A program made the translations under genes and the position numbers. This document shows, piece by piece, positions 51,321-60,073 of a DNA stretch of 64,000 bases. A model generated the notes under the pieces. It was not told the DNA's origin. It searched no databases and was given only the letters and a program-made list of their open reading frames with translations. Source of the stretch: Eutrophocola salsuginis (GTDB lineage: Bacteria > Pseudomonadota > Gammaproteobacteria > Pseudomonadales > Pseudohongiellaceae); the NCBI GenBank assembly GCA_038147195.1, contig JAYQTB010000004.1, forward strand, positions 2,046,001 through 2,110,000, in the 5' to 3' direction. The number at the start of each line of letters is the position of its first letter. The first letter of the stretch is position 1.

Positions 51321-51899
51321 ATGTCACAGGATTTCGCCAAGTCACGCAAAAGCTCCAGAAACGCCGACAAGAACAGACCGGCACGTGCTGCCACGCGCAA
51401 TAACGTTACGGAAAGCAACCACTGGAGCTGGTTCTTCTCGGGATTGTTCAGCGGCTTTTTACTTTGCGTGGTCGGTTACTTCGCCATCACGCAGTTTGGC
51501 GGCAGTTCGCCGCTTGGTGAGGAACTCAGCGGCAATACCACGGGCAACGAACGCAGCAACGGCCTCGACCTGCAGTTCTATGAGTACCTGCCCCGGGCCG
51601 AGGTGGAAGTGAACGTCGTGCCGGTGGAAATCGCTTCAGCCGCCGCCGATGAAGCCGAAACGACTACCTACCTGCTCCAGGCAGCGTCCTTTCTGGAACC
51701 TAATGATGCTGAAGCCCTGCGCGCCCGGCTGATCCTCATGAATCTTGAAGCACGCATCCAGAACACCAGTATTTCAGGGCGGACCTGGTACCGCGTGCAG
51801 GCCGGGCCGTTTGTAGGACGTGCGAGAATGGAGGCGGCAGAAAATACGCTACGGCAAAATAATATCGACCCCATCCGCATGCGCATACCTGAGCAGTAG
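51321..51899 (+). CDS. SPOR-domain membrane protein, FtsN-like
   Basis: 192 residues. A basic cytoplasmic tail (1-32) precedes one membrane segment (about 35-58: WSWFFSGLFSGFLLCVVGYFA), a linker, and a C-terminal SPOR domain (about 113-190: TYLLQAASFLEPNDAEALRA and TWYRVQAGPFVGRARME) that binds glycan strands lacking stem peptides at the division site. The topology is that of FtsN, an activator of septal cell-wall synthesis. The same place, before hslVU, holds a SPOR protein in pseudomonads. GAAAG lies about 5 bases before the ATG. Confidence 0.85.
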   Translation: MSQDFAKSRKSSRNADKNRPARAATRNNVTESNHWSWFFSGLFSGFLLCVVGYFAITQFGGSSPLGEELSGNTTGNERSNGLDLQFYEYLPRAEVEVNVVPVEIASAAADEAETTTYLLQAASFLEPNDAEALRARLILMNLEARIQNTSISGRTWYRVQAGPFVGRARMEAAENTLRQNNIDPIRMRIPEQ

Positions 51900-51926
51900 T
51901 TGATATTCAGGGCTTTGCCCCCATGT
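51899..51926 (+). promoter_or_regulatory. Putative sigma-32 (heat-shock) promoter of hslVU
   Basis: GTTGATA (51899-51905, like the CTTGAA -35 element) and CCCCATGT (51919-51926, matching the CCCCATnT -10 consensus) are 13 bases apart, within the spacing of RpoH promoters. It lies about 70 bases before hslV and starts inside the stop codon of the SPOR gene. hslVU is under sigma-32 control in E. coli, so the placement makes sense. Confidence 0.6.
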
Positions 51927-51994
51927 CCACCTGATACTATTGTTACACTACCAGCCTTACACTTCTTAACCCTTTCTACTTTTTAGGAGCCTCC

Positions 51995-52543
51995 ATGGAC
52001 CAATACAGAGGAACCACGATCCTGTCGGTACGCCGTGGCAACCAGGTGGTTGTTGGTGGTGACGGCCAGGTCAGCCAGGGCAACACCGTTATGAAAGGTA
52101 ATGCTCGCAAGGTCAGGCGCCTGTACGGTGACAAGGTGCTAGCCGGTTTTGCCGGTGGTACCGCCGATGCCTTCACGCTGTTCGAGCGTTTCGAAGAGCA
52201 GCTGGAAAAACATTCCGGCAAACTAACACGTGCCGCCGTGGAGCTCGCCAAGCTCTGGCGCACCGAGCGCTCCCTTCGCCGCCTCGAGGCCCTGCTGGTC
52301 GTTGCTGACATGGAAACGTCCCTGGTCATCACCGGTAACGGCGATGTCATCGAACCTGAAGACAGCCTCATGGCCATTGGCTCAGGTGGAAGCTACGCCC
52401 AGTCCGCTGCCCGCGCCCTGCTCGACAATACCGACCTCGATGCCAGGAGCATCGTCGAGAAAAGCCTGAATATCGCGGCTAATATTTGCGTCTACACCAA
52501 CCACAACCTCACTATCGAAAAACTTGAATCACAAGAAGCATAA
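51995..52543 (+). CDS. hslV: ATP-dependent protease subunit HslV
   Basis: 182 residues. Proteasome-like peptidase that forms two hexameric rings capped by HslU. The catalytic threonine is Thr7, after a six-residue propeptide (MDQYRG) that must be removed; TTILSVRRGNQVVVGGDGQVS and GNTVMKGNARKVRRLYG are signatures. A strong AGGAG lies before the ATG. hslU follows after 5 bases. Confidence 0.96.
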   Translation: MDQYRGTTILSVRRGNQVVVGGDGQVSQGNTVMKGNARKVRRLYGDKVLAGFAGGTADAFTLFERFEEQLEKHSGKLTRAAVELAKLWRTERSLRRLEALLVVADMETSLVITGNGDVIEPEDSLMAIGSGGSYAQSAARALLDNTDLDARSIVEKSLNIAANICVYTNHNLTIEKLESQEA

Positions 52544-52548
52544 ACTGT

Positions 52549-53868
52549 ATGTCTGAACTGACCCCAAAACAGATCGCCCTGGAGCTGGACAAGCACATTG
52601 TCGGCCAGGATGAAGCCAAGCGCGCCGTCGCCATAGCCCTTCGGAACCGCTGGCGCCGCATGCAGTTGCCCGAGGCGATGCGCCATGAGGTCACACCGAA
52701 GAATATCCTCATGATCGGACCAACCGGTGTAGGCAAAACTGAGATCGCAAGACGATTGGCGCGCCTGGCGGGCTCGCCCTTCATCAAGGTCGAGGCCACC
52801 AAATTTACCGAAGTCGGCTACGTAGGCCGCGACGTGGAATCGATAATACGTGACCTGGTGGACGCCGCCGTCAAGATGCTGCGTGAAGAGCAGTTGCAGA
52901 AAGTCGCCTTGCAGGCAGCCAACGCCGCGGAAGATCAGGTACTGGATATACTGTTGCCCGGTTCATCAGACCAGAACGAGGACACGGCCGGCTCACGCCA
53001 GGTCTTCCGCAAGAAACTGCGAGAGAGCAATCTCGACGACAAGGAAATCGAAATAAAAGTATCGGACAGGGTGGGCGTCGAGATCATGGCACCTCCCGGC
53101 ATGGAGGATATGAGCAGCCAGCTGACCAGCATGTTTTCCAGTCTTGGCGGCGGGCGCAAGAAAACGCGTCGCGTCACCGTGAAAGCCGCCCTCAAAATTC
53201 TCCAGGACGAGGAGGCATCGAAACTAGTCAACGAGGACGAGTTGAAATCCCGTGCAATCGATATTACCGAACAGACCGCCATCGTATTCATTGATGAAAT
53301 CGACAAGGTGACCAACAAGAACGAGCACCATGGTGGCAGTGTCTCCCGCGAAGGCGTACAACGTGACCTGTTGCCGCTGATCGAGGGTTCCACCGTGACC
53401 ACCAAGTATGGCTCGGTCAAAACCGATCACATCCTGTTCATTGCATCCGGGGCTTTCCACCTCTCCAAGCCGTCCGACCTGATTCCGGAACTGCAGGGCC
53501 GCCTGCCCATACGGGTGGAACTGAATGCCCTTTCAGCCAGGGATTTCGAACGCATCCTGACCGAACCGGACGCTTCGCTTTGCAAACAGTACATCGCCCT
53601 CATGCAGACCGAAGGCATTAACTTGGAATTCACCGAGGACGGCATCAAGCGCATTTCCGAGATTGCCTGGCAGGTCAATGAGAGTACTGAGAATATCGGG
53701 GCCCGCCGCCTGCACACCGTCATGGAACGCCTGCTAGAAGAGACCTCCTTCGGCGCCCATGAACTGGTGAAGGCTGGCAAGAAAAGCATTTTAGTGGACG
53801 CCACATTCGTTGACAGCAACCTAGGCGACCTGGCCGCCGATGAAGACCTGAGCCGATTCATACTCTGA
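52549..53868 (+). CDS. hslU: ATP-dependent protease ATPase subunit HslU
   Basis: 439 residues. AAA+ unfoldase that feeds HslV. Walker A GPTGVGKT (57-64); the VGYVGRDVESIIRDL pore-loop region; the I domain (about 110-240); Walker B FIDEIDKV; sensor and arginine-finger region in NIGARRLHTVMERLLEE; and the C-terminal DLSRFIL tail that inserts into HslV. Its stop overlaps the next ATG (TGATG). Confidence 0.97.
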   Translation: MSELTPKQIALELDKHIVGQDEAKRAVAIALRNRWRRMQLPEAMRHEVTPKNILMIGPTGVGKTEIARRLARLAGSPFIKVEATKFTEVGYVGRDVESIIRDLVDAAVKMLREEQLQKVALQAANAAEDQVLDILLPGSSDQNEDTAGSRQVFRKKLRESNLDDKEIEIKVSDRVGVEIMAPPGMEDMSSQLTSMFSSLGGGRKKTRRVTVKAALKILQDEEASKLVNEDELKSRAIDITEQTAIVFIDEIDKVTNKNEHHGGSVSREGVQRDLLPLIEGSTVTTKYGSVKTDHILFIASGAFHLSKPSDLIPELQGRLPIRVELNALSARDFERILTEPDASLCKQYIALMQTEGINLEFTEDGIKRISEIAWQVNESTENIGARRLHTVMERLLEETSFGAHELVKAGKKSILVDATFVDSNLGDLAADEDLSRFIL

Positions 53869-54263
53869 TGACACCGACAGACATCAAGCTGCACCGCAAA
53901 TCCGGTATCCTGGAACTGTCCTGGGAGGACGGCGGCATCTATTCCCTCACTGCCGAATTCCTGCGCGTACATTCCCCGTCGGCAGAAGTGCGCGGCCATG
54001 GCCCGGGGCAGGAAGTGCTGCAGACCGGCAAGAGGGACGTACGCATCGACAACATCGAACCCGTCGGGAACTATGCCGTGCGTCTGCATTTCGATGACGA
54101 TCACAATACCGGCATTTATAGCTGGGAGTACCTGCGCGAGTTATGCCTTGACCAGGCCCAAATGTGGGACGCCTACCTGCTCAAGCTGAACAATGCCGGT
54201 GCCCGTCGCGAGAAACTGCCGGCAGATTTGCAGGTCGTAAAGATCATGCCGCTCAACGATTGA
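53868..54263 (+). CDS. DUF971 (gamma-butyrobetaine hydroxylase N-terminal-like) protein
   Basis: 131 residues. The single GBBH-like N-terminal domain: IKLHRKSGILELSWEDGG, LTAEFLRVHSPSAEVRGHG and IEPVGNYAVRLHFDDDHNTGIYSW. This fold is a small beta-rich zinc or protein-binding module; function in stand-alone form is unknown, though it is regularly found between hslU and the ubi genes. It overlaps the end of hslU by one base, so it is translated with it. Confidence 0.88.
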   Translation: MTPTDIKLHRKSGILELSWEDGGIYSLTAEFLRVHSPSAEVRGHGPGQEVLQTGKRDVRIDNIEPVGNYAVRLHFDDDHNTGIYSWEYLRELCLDQAQMWDAYLLKLNNAGARREKLPADLQVVKIMPLND

Positions 54264-54282
54264 TGCAGTACAATGCGGCACC

Positions 54283-55044
54283 ATGACCAAGGAAACTGAA
54301 CAGGAAACTACACACTTCGGCTACCGCGAAGTCCCTTTTGGGGACAAGGCAGGGCTGGTAGGCCAGGTATTTCATTCAGTCGCGAAGAAATACGATCTAA
54401 TGAATGACGTGATGTCTTTGGGCACCCATCGTCTGATCAAGCGTTTTACCTTGGAACTTAGCGCCTTGCGCCCCGGCATGATTGTACTGGACCTGGCAGG
54501 AGGCACCGGCGATTTCAGTTTGCTGTTCTCCCCTGTAGTGGGCAAAGACGGGCACGTCGTGCTTGCCGATATCAATGAATCCATGGTCAAGGTCGGCCGA
54601 GACCGCATCATCGACAAGGGCATGACAGAAAATATTAGCTACACATTGGCTAATGCCGAATGCCTGCCCTTTAAGGAAAACTCGTTCGACCGCATCTGTA
54701 TCGCCTACGGCCTGCGCAACGTCACCAACAAGGAAGCTGCGCTCGCCTCCATGTTGGCCATGACCAAACTCGGTGGCCGTGTTCTGGTGCTGGAATTTTC
54801 TAAACCGGTGAGCCCGCTGCTCGGCAAAGCCTACGACGCCTATTCCCTGCTCTGGCCGAAAGCCGGGCAAGTCATCACCGGAGACGGCGACAGTTACCAG
54901 TACCTGGTTGAGTCAATTCGCATGCATCCTGATCAGGAAACCCTGAAACAGATGATGATCGATGTCGGCTTCTCCAATTGCGAATACCACAACGTAATGG
55001 GCGGCATCTGTGCCATCCACATCGGTCACAAGGCCGGAGCCTGA
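54283..55044 (+). CDS. ubiE: Ubiquinone/menaquinone C-methyltransferase
   Basis: 253 residues. SAM-dependent C-methylation of the quinone ring. SAM motif LDLAGGTGD (69-77), the UbiE signatures YDLMNDVMSLGTHRLIKR and RICIAYGLRNVTNKEAAL, and the C-terminal GGICAIHIGHK. First of the ubi genes here; ubiJ follows after 3 bases. Confidence 0.96.
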   Translation: MTKETEQETTHFGYREVPFGDKAGLVGQVFHSVAKKYDLMNDVMSLGTHRLIKRFTLELSALRPGMIVLDLAGGTGDFSLLFSPVVGKDGHVVLADINESMVKVGRDRIIDKGMTENISYTLANAECLPFKENSFDRICIAYGLRNVTNKEAALASMLAMTKLGGRVLVLEFSKPVSPLLGKAYDAYSLLWPKAGQVITGDGDSYQYLVESIRMHPDQETLKQMMIDVGFSNCEYHNVMGGICAIHIGHKAGA

Positions 55045-55047
55045 TCA

Positions 55048-55677
55048 ATGAATGCCGGGCTATTTCATTCCGTCTTCCTTGCCTCCAGTGAGACCTTACT
55101 CAATTCCCTGATCGCTATGGATGCGGCAATGCCGACAAAACTACACCCCCTGGCCGGCAAGATGCTCCGGGTAGAGTGCGACTTCCCGCCACTCAGCTTC
55201 AACATGCTTGTTAGCGAGAAATCCATCCTCCTGATGCAGGGTGAAGCCGACGCCGCAAACGCCAATGTGAAAGGCAGTGCTGCCGCCCTGGCCGGCCTGC
55301 TGGCTGACAATCTTAAAAGCATTGACCGCGGTTCAGCGCGTGACAACCGCGCAGTCATCAGCGGTGACACCGACTTCCTGCAGGATCTGAAGGGCGTATT
55401 AAAAAGACTGGATATAGACTGGGAATACCAGTTGAGCAAGGTGATTGGAGATATCCCGACACAGGTCGTCAGCGATTGCCTCGCCGGGACCAGAGAATTT
55501 GCCAGGCAATCTGCCGACAACCTGCGGGACGATCTCGATGCCTGGCTGCATGAAGAGAAGAAACTGTTTCCTGATGCCAGCCAGCTGGAAACATATTTCC
55601 GTGCTGTCGACCGGCTCCGCTTAAGCGTGGATCGTCTCGAGGCACGCACGAACCGACTTATGGCCGATCAGCAATAA
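55048..55677 (+). CDS. ubiJ: Ubiquinone biosynthesis accessory factor UbiJ (SCP2 domain)
   Basis: 209 residues. Lipid-binding SCP2-like protein that, with UbiK, holds hydrophobic intermediates in the Ubi complex. The SCP2 domain occupies about 15-115 (LAGKMLRVECDFPPLSFNML, VKGSAAALAGLL); the C-terminal half is helical and coiled-coil-like (AVDRLRLSVDRLEARTNRL). It sits between ubiE and ubiB as usual, but ubiB is displaced by a hydrolase gene on the opposite strand. Confidence 0.88.
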   Translation: MNAGLFHSVFLASSETLLNSLIAMDAAMPTKLHPLAGKMLRVECDFPPLSFNMLVSEKSILLMQGEADAANANVKGSAAALAGLLADNLKSIDRGSARDNRAVISGDTDFLQDLKGVLKRLDIDWEYQLSKVIGDIPTQVVSDCLAGTREFARQSADNLRDDLDAWLHEEKKLFPDASQLETYFRAVDRLRLSVDRLEARTNRLMADQQ

Positions 55678-55695
55678 CCTCAACTACCCACCCGC

Positions 55696-56913
55696 TCATT
55701 CCAGGTTGCGGTAAATCCTGTGCTCGAAACCCTGCAGCACCTCGATCGCCCGGGCATCGTAAAAAGGCAAATACTGCATCATAAGAACAGCACCGATATT
55801 GTTCTCCCGGTCTATCCAGAATTCGGTATTGAATATACCAGCCCACGCCATGCTGCCCGGGGCGCGACTGTCTGGCAACTGCTGTTCTGTGATCTGGAAT
55901 CCCAGACCGAATGTATCCACACCGGCACCCAGCGGAAAAGGCTCACTAATAAGGCGGCTGGTGGTGGGCATCTGGCGTACAGTCAGGTTGCCCATGTGGT
56001 TCCTGCCGATGTTATTGACCGTGTCTGCACTCACCAGGCGATGACCATCGTCCGTCATACCATCGTTGAGGAAGAGGCGGATGAAGTGCGCGTAATCGTC
56101 CGCCGTCGACGCCAGACCGCCGTCGCCGTTATGTGGTGAACTGATCACGCCGGCGGGATTAGGTTGCTCCACCAGCTTCGTGCCATCAGTACGATAAACG
56201 GTCACGGTCCTAGCATTCTTGCCTGCCGGAATATCGAAATTGGTGTCGACCATATGAAGTGGTTCCAGGATGTGATCCTGCATCCAGGCAAACAGCTCCT
56301 TTCCTGTCACGGCTTCCACTAGATGGCCCAGAACCCGCGTGCTTTCACCATAGGTCCAGTTCTCGCCCGGCTCGTGCAACAACGGCAGTGTCGTCGCGGT
56401 AGCCTGCGGATTTATACCCAGTGCCTTTGCCAGTTCCAGACTGGCAAAGGTATAACCTAGACCTGACGTATGGGTCAGCAGGTGCCGGATTGTAATACTG
56501 CGTGCGGCAGGCCGGGATTTGAAGGTACCGGCTTCAAGATCAAACTCGGTGAATACTTCACGGTTGGCCAGGTCTGGCAGGTATTTCTCGATGGGATCGT
56601 CCAGGTTTACCTGTCCCTGCTCTACCAGCATCATCACGGCCAGTGAGGTCACCGGCTTGGTCATGGAGGCGATCAGGAAGATGGCGTCGCGGGTCATGGC
56701 CTTGCTGCTTGCAGTACCCATCAAGCCAAAAGCGCTGTGATAGATCACTCGATCACCGTTTGTGACGAGCGCCACGAGGCCGGGTATGTGCGACTCATTG
56801 ACTGCCTGTGACAGGTAGAGGTCGAGTTCATACCTGCCGCTCATGGACAAGTTCTGTGCTTGCGCGGTGGTCGCAAAGGCAAGGAGGAGAGTCAAAAGTC
56901 CTTTCGTGCTCAT
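55696..56913 (-). CDS. Serine hydrolase of the beta-lactamase/esterase (class C-like) family
   Basis: 405 residues. Signal peptide (about 1-19, ending TTAQAQ). The beta-lactamase-fold serine motif is S83-M-T-K86 in IASMTKPVTS; the second motif is the Tyr in WTYGESTRVLG; the third is in the HNGDGGLAST segment. RHLLTHTSGLGY is typical of this family. Members are esterases, D-amino peptidases or true beta-lactamases, so resistance should not be assumed. It interrupts the ubiE-ubiJ-ubiB run on the opposite strand and is likely a later insertion with its own promoter in the gap before ubiB. Confidence 0.85.
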   Translation of the reverse strand: MSTKGLLTLLLAFATTAQAQNLSMSGRYELDLYLSQAVNESHIPGLVALVTNGDRVIYHSAFGLMGTASSKAMTRDAIFLIASMTKPVTSLAVMMLVEQGQVNLDDPIEKYLPDLANREVFTEFDLEAGTFKSRPAARSITIRHLLTHTSGLGYTFASLELAKALGINPQATATTLPLLHEPGENWTYGESTRVLGHLVEAVTGKELFAWMQDHILEPLHMVDTNFDIPAGKNARTVTVYRTDGTKLVEQPNPAGVISSPHNGDGGLASTADDYAHFIRLFLNDGMTDDGHRLVSADTVNNIGRNHMGNLTVRQMPTTSRLISEPFPLGAGVDTFGLGFQITEQQLPDSRAPGSMAWAGIFNTEFWIDRENNIGAVLMMQYLPFYDARAIEVLQGFEHRIYRNLE

Positions 56914-57049
56914 GATATTTCCCTTTTCTTTTTAGCGGTGGGGACGGCATTGTACACATGCCGCCAGCTCGCACAAAACATGTTGATTTTACTGACTTTA
57001 TGAATAGTGATATCGTTGCCGCCCCTGCAATACGGCGAGCATTTTTCTT

Positions 57050-58687
57050 TTGAACAGGTTGTTGCGACTGACAAGAATTTACCGCGTGGCGAACCGCTAT
57101 CGCCTGGGCGACCTGTTCGGCAGTTTCGTAAAGGCGCGCCTGCTTTCCATACTGCTGAGCTTTCCCTTGCCCGCGGCGCCGGGCCTGGATGCGATGTCCC
57201 GGGGTCAGCGCCTTCGCTTGGCCCTGGAGGCGCTTGGCCCGATCTTCATCAAGTTTGGCCAGCTCCTGTCCACGCGGCGTGACATGGTGCCCGAAGATAT
57301 CGCCGACGAACTGGCTGGCCTGCAGGACAACGTACCGCCGTTTGGCGAACAGGAAGCCATCGACATCATCGAGAAAGCACTCGGGGACAAGATCACTAAC
57401 ATGTTCACAACATTCTCCGCCAAACCCCTGGCGTCCGCATCCGTAGCTCAGGTGCATACCGCAACCCTACCTGAGGGTGAGGAGGTGGTGGTCAAGGTTA
57501 TTCGCCCTGGCATCGAAAAGATCATCGCCCAGGATATCGCCCTGTTGAAAAGCATCGCGAATTTTGTAGAGCACAATGTCAACCAGGGCAAACGCCTGCG
57601 CGCCACCGAAGTCGTGCAGAATTACGAATACATTATCAATGACGAGCTCAACCTGATGTCGGAGGGCGCCAACACCACGCAGCTTGCGCGCAACTTCGAA
57701 AATTCCGATCTGCTCTATGTGCCAAAAGTCTACTGGAATTACTGCCGCACCAACGTCCTAGTTATGGAACGCATCTACGGCATACCGGTGAGTCGCATAA
57801 AGGAGCTCAAAGAAGTCGGCATCGACCTGAAACTGCTTGCCGAACGAGGGGTGGAGATCTTCTTTACTCAGGTGTTTAACCACAGCTTCTTTCATGCCGA
57901 CATGCACCCGGGTAATGTCTACGTATCGAAAGAACATCCCAAGCGCCCGCAATACATCGCGCTCGACTGCGCCATCATCGGCACCTTGAGTCGAGACGAC
58001 CAGTATTACCTGGCGAAGAACCTGCTTGCCATTTTCAAACGCGATTATCGCCGCGTGGCGGAACTACATGTGGAATGTGGCTGGGTGCCGCCTGATACGC
58101 CCGTCAACGCTTTCGAGGCGACCATGCGCAGCGTGTGTGAACCGATCTTCCAGAAACCACTGAAGGATATCTCCTTCGGCATGCTCTTGCTGCAGCTGTT
58201 CCAGACCGCCAGTCGCTTCAACATGGAAGTCCAACCATCCTTGGTGCTCCTGCAAAAGACACTGCTCAATATCGAAGGCCTTGGCAAGCAGCTGTATCCT
58301 GATCTCGACCTCTGGGACAACGCCTTGCCCTTCCTGGAGAAATGGCAGCGTGAACGCCTGTCGCCAATCGCCAACCTGAAAAAGATCAGCGAGAAAATTC
58401 CCGAATGGTTGGAGCAATTGCCTGAAATTCCGGAGCTGATCTATGAATCCATGCAGGAAGTGAAACATGCGCGCCTGCATCGGGAGCGGCTGCAAAAGGA
58501 ACAGGAAGAGCAACTGGCAGTGACCGAAGCCGCCAAGTCACGCCGCCACACCCTTTTTGGCATCGCGGCACTCGGGGCCGCAGCAATGTCGTTGCTGCCC
58601 GGTGTGGCCGGCTCACTAGACAGGTTGCCTGCCGCAACCCTAATACTTGCCACTGCAGCGCTTGCCCTGCAGTTCCTGCGCAGATAA
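57050..58687 (+). CDS. ubiB: Ubiquinone biosynthesis regulatory ATPase UbiB
   Basis: 545 residues. Atypical kinase/ATPase of the ABC1/ADCK (UbiB) family that supports the Ubi complex. The KxGQ motif is KFGQ (68-71); ELAGLQDNVPP follows; SASVAQVHTATL is the Ala-rich nucleotide loop; FHADMHPGNVYV is the catalytic loop. Two hydrophobic C-terminal helices (about 500-545) anchor it to the membrane. The TTG at 57050 (NRLLRLTRIYRVANRY) is the best N-terminus by family comparison; an alternative start farther in cannot be excluded. Confidence 0.93.
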   Translation: MNRLLRLTRIYRVANRYRLGDLFGSFVKARLLSILLSFPLPAAPGLDAMSRGQRLRLALEALGPIFIKFGQLLSTRRDMVPEDIADELAGLQDNVPPFGEQEAIDIIEKALGDKITNMFTTFSAKPLASASVAQVHTATLPEGEEVVVKVIRPGIEKIIAQDIALLKSIANFVEHNVNQGKRLRATEVVQNYEYIINDELNLMSEGANTTQLARNFENSDLLYVPKVYWNYCRTNVLVMERIYGIPVSRIKELKEVGIDLKLLAERGVEIFFTQVFNHSFFHADMHPGNVYVSKEHPKRPQYIALDCAIIGTLSRDDQYYLAKNLLAIFKRDYRRVAELHVECGWVPPDTPVNAFEATMRSVCEPIFQKPLKDISFGMLLLQLFQTASRFNMEVQPSLVLLQKTLLNIEGLGKQLYPDLDLWDNALPFLEKWQRERLSPIANLKKISEKIPEWLEQLPEIPELIYESMQEVKHARLHRERLQKEQEEQLAVTEAAKSRRHTLFGIAALGAAAMSLLPGVAGSLDRLPAATLILATAALALQFLRR

Positions 58688-58828
58688 TGACGGCGGATAA
58701 TGCCGCTGTGGAGTTACTTCCACGGGCTTTCACAGTATCTGCCCTGGCTTGAATCCTGACCGCGGACCCCAAAATGAGGTATTCTTGCCCCCCTGAATTT
58801 CTGACGGTTTATTAAAGAAGCAGCAATC

Positions 58829-59215
58829 ATGGGAAATGACTGGCTAGACAGGGTCAACTGGAACAGCGACGGACTGGTGCCGGCCATCGCCCAGGATTGG
58901 GAAAGCGGCCGTGTTCTCATGCAGGCATGGGTCAACCGGGAAGCCCTGGGCCTGGCTGTTCAAGAAAACCGAGCCATTTACTGGTCCCGCTCCCGGCAGA
59001 AACTCTGGCGCAAGGGTGAGGATTCGGGACACCTCCAAATCCTGCACGATCTCTATCTTGATTGCGACCAAGATTGCATCATTTACAAAGTGGAACAGCT
59101 CGGAGGAATCGCCTGCCACACGGGGCGTGAAAGTTGTTATTTTCTGAAACTGGTTGGCGAGCAGTGGGTGGAAAGTGAACCGGTCATCAAGAACCAGGAT
59201 GAAATTTACGGCTGA
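58829..59215 (+). CDS. hisI: Phosphoribosyl-AMP cyclohydrolase
   Basis: 128 residues, single-domain form. Opens the adenine ring of PR-AMP in histidine synthesis. VPAIAQDWESGRVLMQAWVNREAL and YWSRSRQKLWRKGEDSG are signatures; metal ligands are in DCDQDC and ACHTGRESC. Seven bases before hisE. Confidence 0.96.
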   Translation: MGNDWLDRVNWNSDGLVPAIAQDWESGRVLMQAWVNREALGLAVQENRAIYWSRSRQKLWRKGEDSGHLQILHDLYLDCDQDCIIYKVEQLGGIACHTGRESCYFLKLVGEQWVESEPVIKNQDEIYG

Positions 59216-59222
59216 AATTAAT

Positions 59223-59552
59223 ATGACTGACACTCTACAAAAACTTTCCGCCATTATAAAGGAAAGGAAGAACGCCGACCCCGACTCATCCTATGTGGCA
59301 CTACTACACCACAAAGGCCTAGAAAAAATCCTAGCCAAGGTGGCGGAAGAATCCGGCGAAACCATCGAGGCGGCCAGGAAAGCTAAACAGGACGGCGATA
59401 CCGCTCACGTGGTGTATGAAACCGCCGACCTGTGGTTTCATACCTTGGTCATGCTGTCCAGCCTGGGTACCGGCCCGGAAGCGGTCCTGGCCGAACTGGA
59501 GCAGCGATTCGGGGTGAGCGGACTCGAAGAAAAAGCGTCACGTGGAAAATAA
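59223..59552 (+). CDS. hisE: Phosphoribosyl-ATP pyrophosphatase
   Basis: 109 residues from the ATG at 59223. All-alpha NTP-pyrophosphohydrolase that converts PR-ATP to PR-AMP. KVAEESGETIEAARKA carries the metal-binding ExxE residues; VYETADLWFHTLVML the second pair. Separate hisE and hisI genes before tatABC is the pseudomonad arrangement. The frame is open farther upstream into hisI, but 59223 gives the family N-terminus. Confidence 0.95.
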   Translation: MTDTLQKLSAIIKERKNADPDSSYVALLHHKGLEKILAKVAEESGETIEAARKAKQDGDTAHVVYETADLWFHTLVMLSSLGTGPEAVLAELEQRFGVSGLEEKASRGK

Positions 59553-59580
59553 TCGCAGGATTCCGGCACAATTTTTCCAG

Positions 59581-59645
59581 TCCCGCGGGAAATAATCCCA
59601 GAAATTAGACACGGTTTTCTCGATCGCGCGGGAAAAAATACCAGA
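59581..59645 (+). repeat. Pair of 22-base direct repeats upstream of tatABC
   Basis: Units at 59581-59602 and 59624-59645 agree at 19 of 22 positions (shared core CGCGGGAAA then AAT, CCAGA). Their starts are 43 bases apart, about four DNA helical turns, so a protein could bind both on one face. They lie between hisE and the putative tat promoter. The first unit begins with a perfect 10-base palindrome, TCCCGCGGGA. Confidence 0.6.
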
Positions 59646-59689
59646 TTGAAATCATTACATTTTATTGCTCACGACAAGCGAAACAAGAC

Positions 59690-59698
59690 TGATACAAT
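59690..59698 (+). promoter_or_regulatory. Putative extended -10 promoter of tatABC
   Basis: TGATACAAT (TGn plus TACAAT), 68 bases before the tatA ATG, with no clear -35 element. It stands 44 bases after the second direct repeat. Confidence 0.45.
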
Positions 59699-59765
59699 GA
59701 CCCCCATTTCTTCCGGCACCATGTCCGGCAAGCGAAACCAATCAAGGAATCTTTAGGAGATAATC

Positions 59766-60014
59766 ATGGGACTCGGCGGCGTTAATCTGACACAACTGCT
59801 CATCATCCTGGTAATTGTGATACTGGTCTTCGGTACCAAGAAACTGAAGAACATCGGCTCCGACCTGGGTGGCGCACTAAAAGGCTTCAAGAATGCCATG
59901 AAGGATGACGAGTACAAGAGCCAGAGCACCCAGGCGCGCATAGAAGACGAAAACGACACCTTCGACGTTAAAGCGGAAAAGGTGGATGAAAAGTCCGAAG
60001 AAAAACAGGCCTGA
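59766..60014 (+). CDS. tatA: Twin-arginine translocase subunit TatA
   Basis: 82 residues. One N-terminal membrane helix (about 8-22: LTQLLIILVIVILVF), the FGTKKLKNIGSDLGGALKGFKNAM hinge and amphipathic helix, then an acidic tail. Multiple copies line the pore for folded proteins with RR signals. A strong AGGAG ribosome site lies 6 bases before the ATG. tatB follows after 59 bases. Confidence 0.96.
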   Translation: MGLGGVNLTQLLIILVIVILVFGTKKLKNIGSDLGGALKGFKNAMKDDEYKSQSTQARIEDENDTFDVKAEKVDEKSEEKQA

Positions 60015-60073
60015 TTCTGTCTGTTGATCAAATAATAAATCGACTGCTTCAGCATTGCTGAAATCGTTTACCG

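Noticed and set aside
55696..56913. Antibiotic-resistance beta-lactamase
   Set aside because: The SxxK fold is shared by many esterases and peptidases; motifs here do not single out a beta-lactamase.
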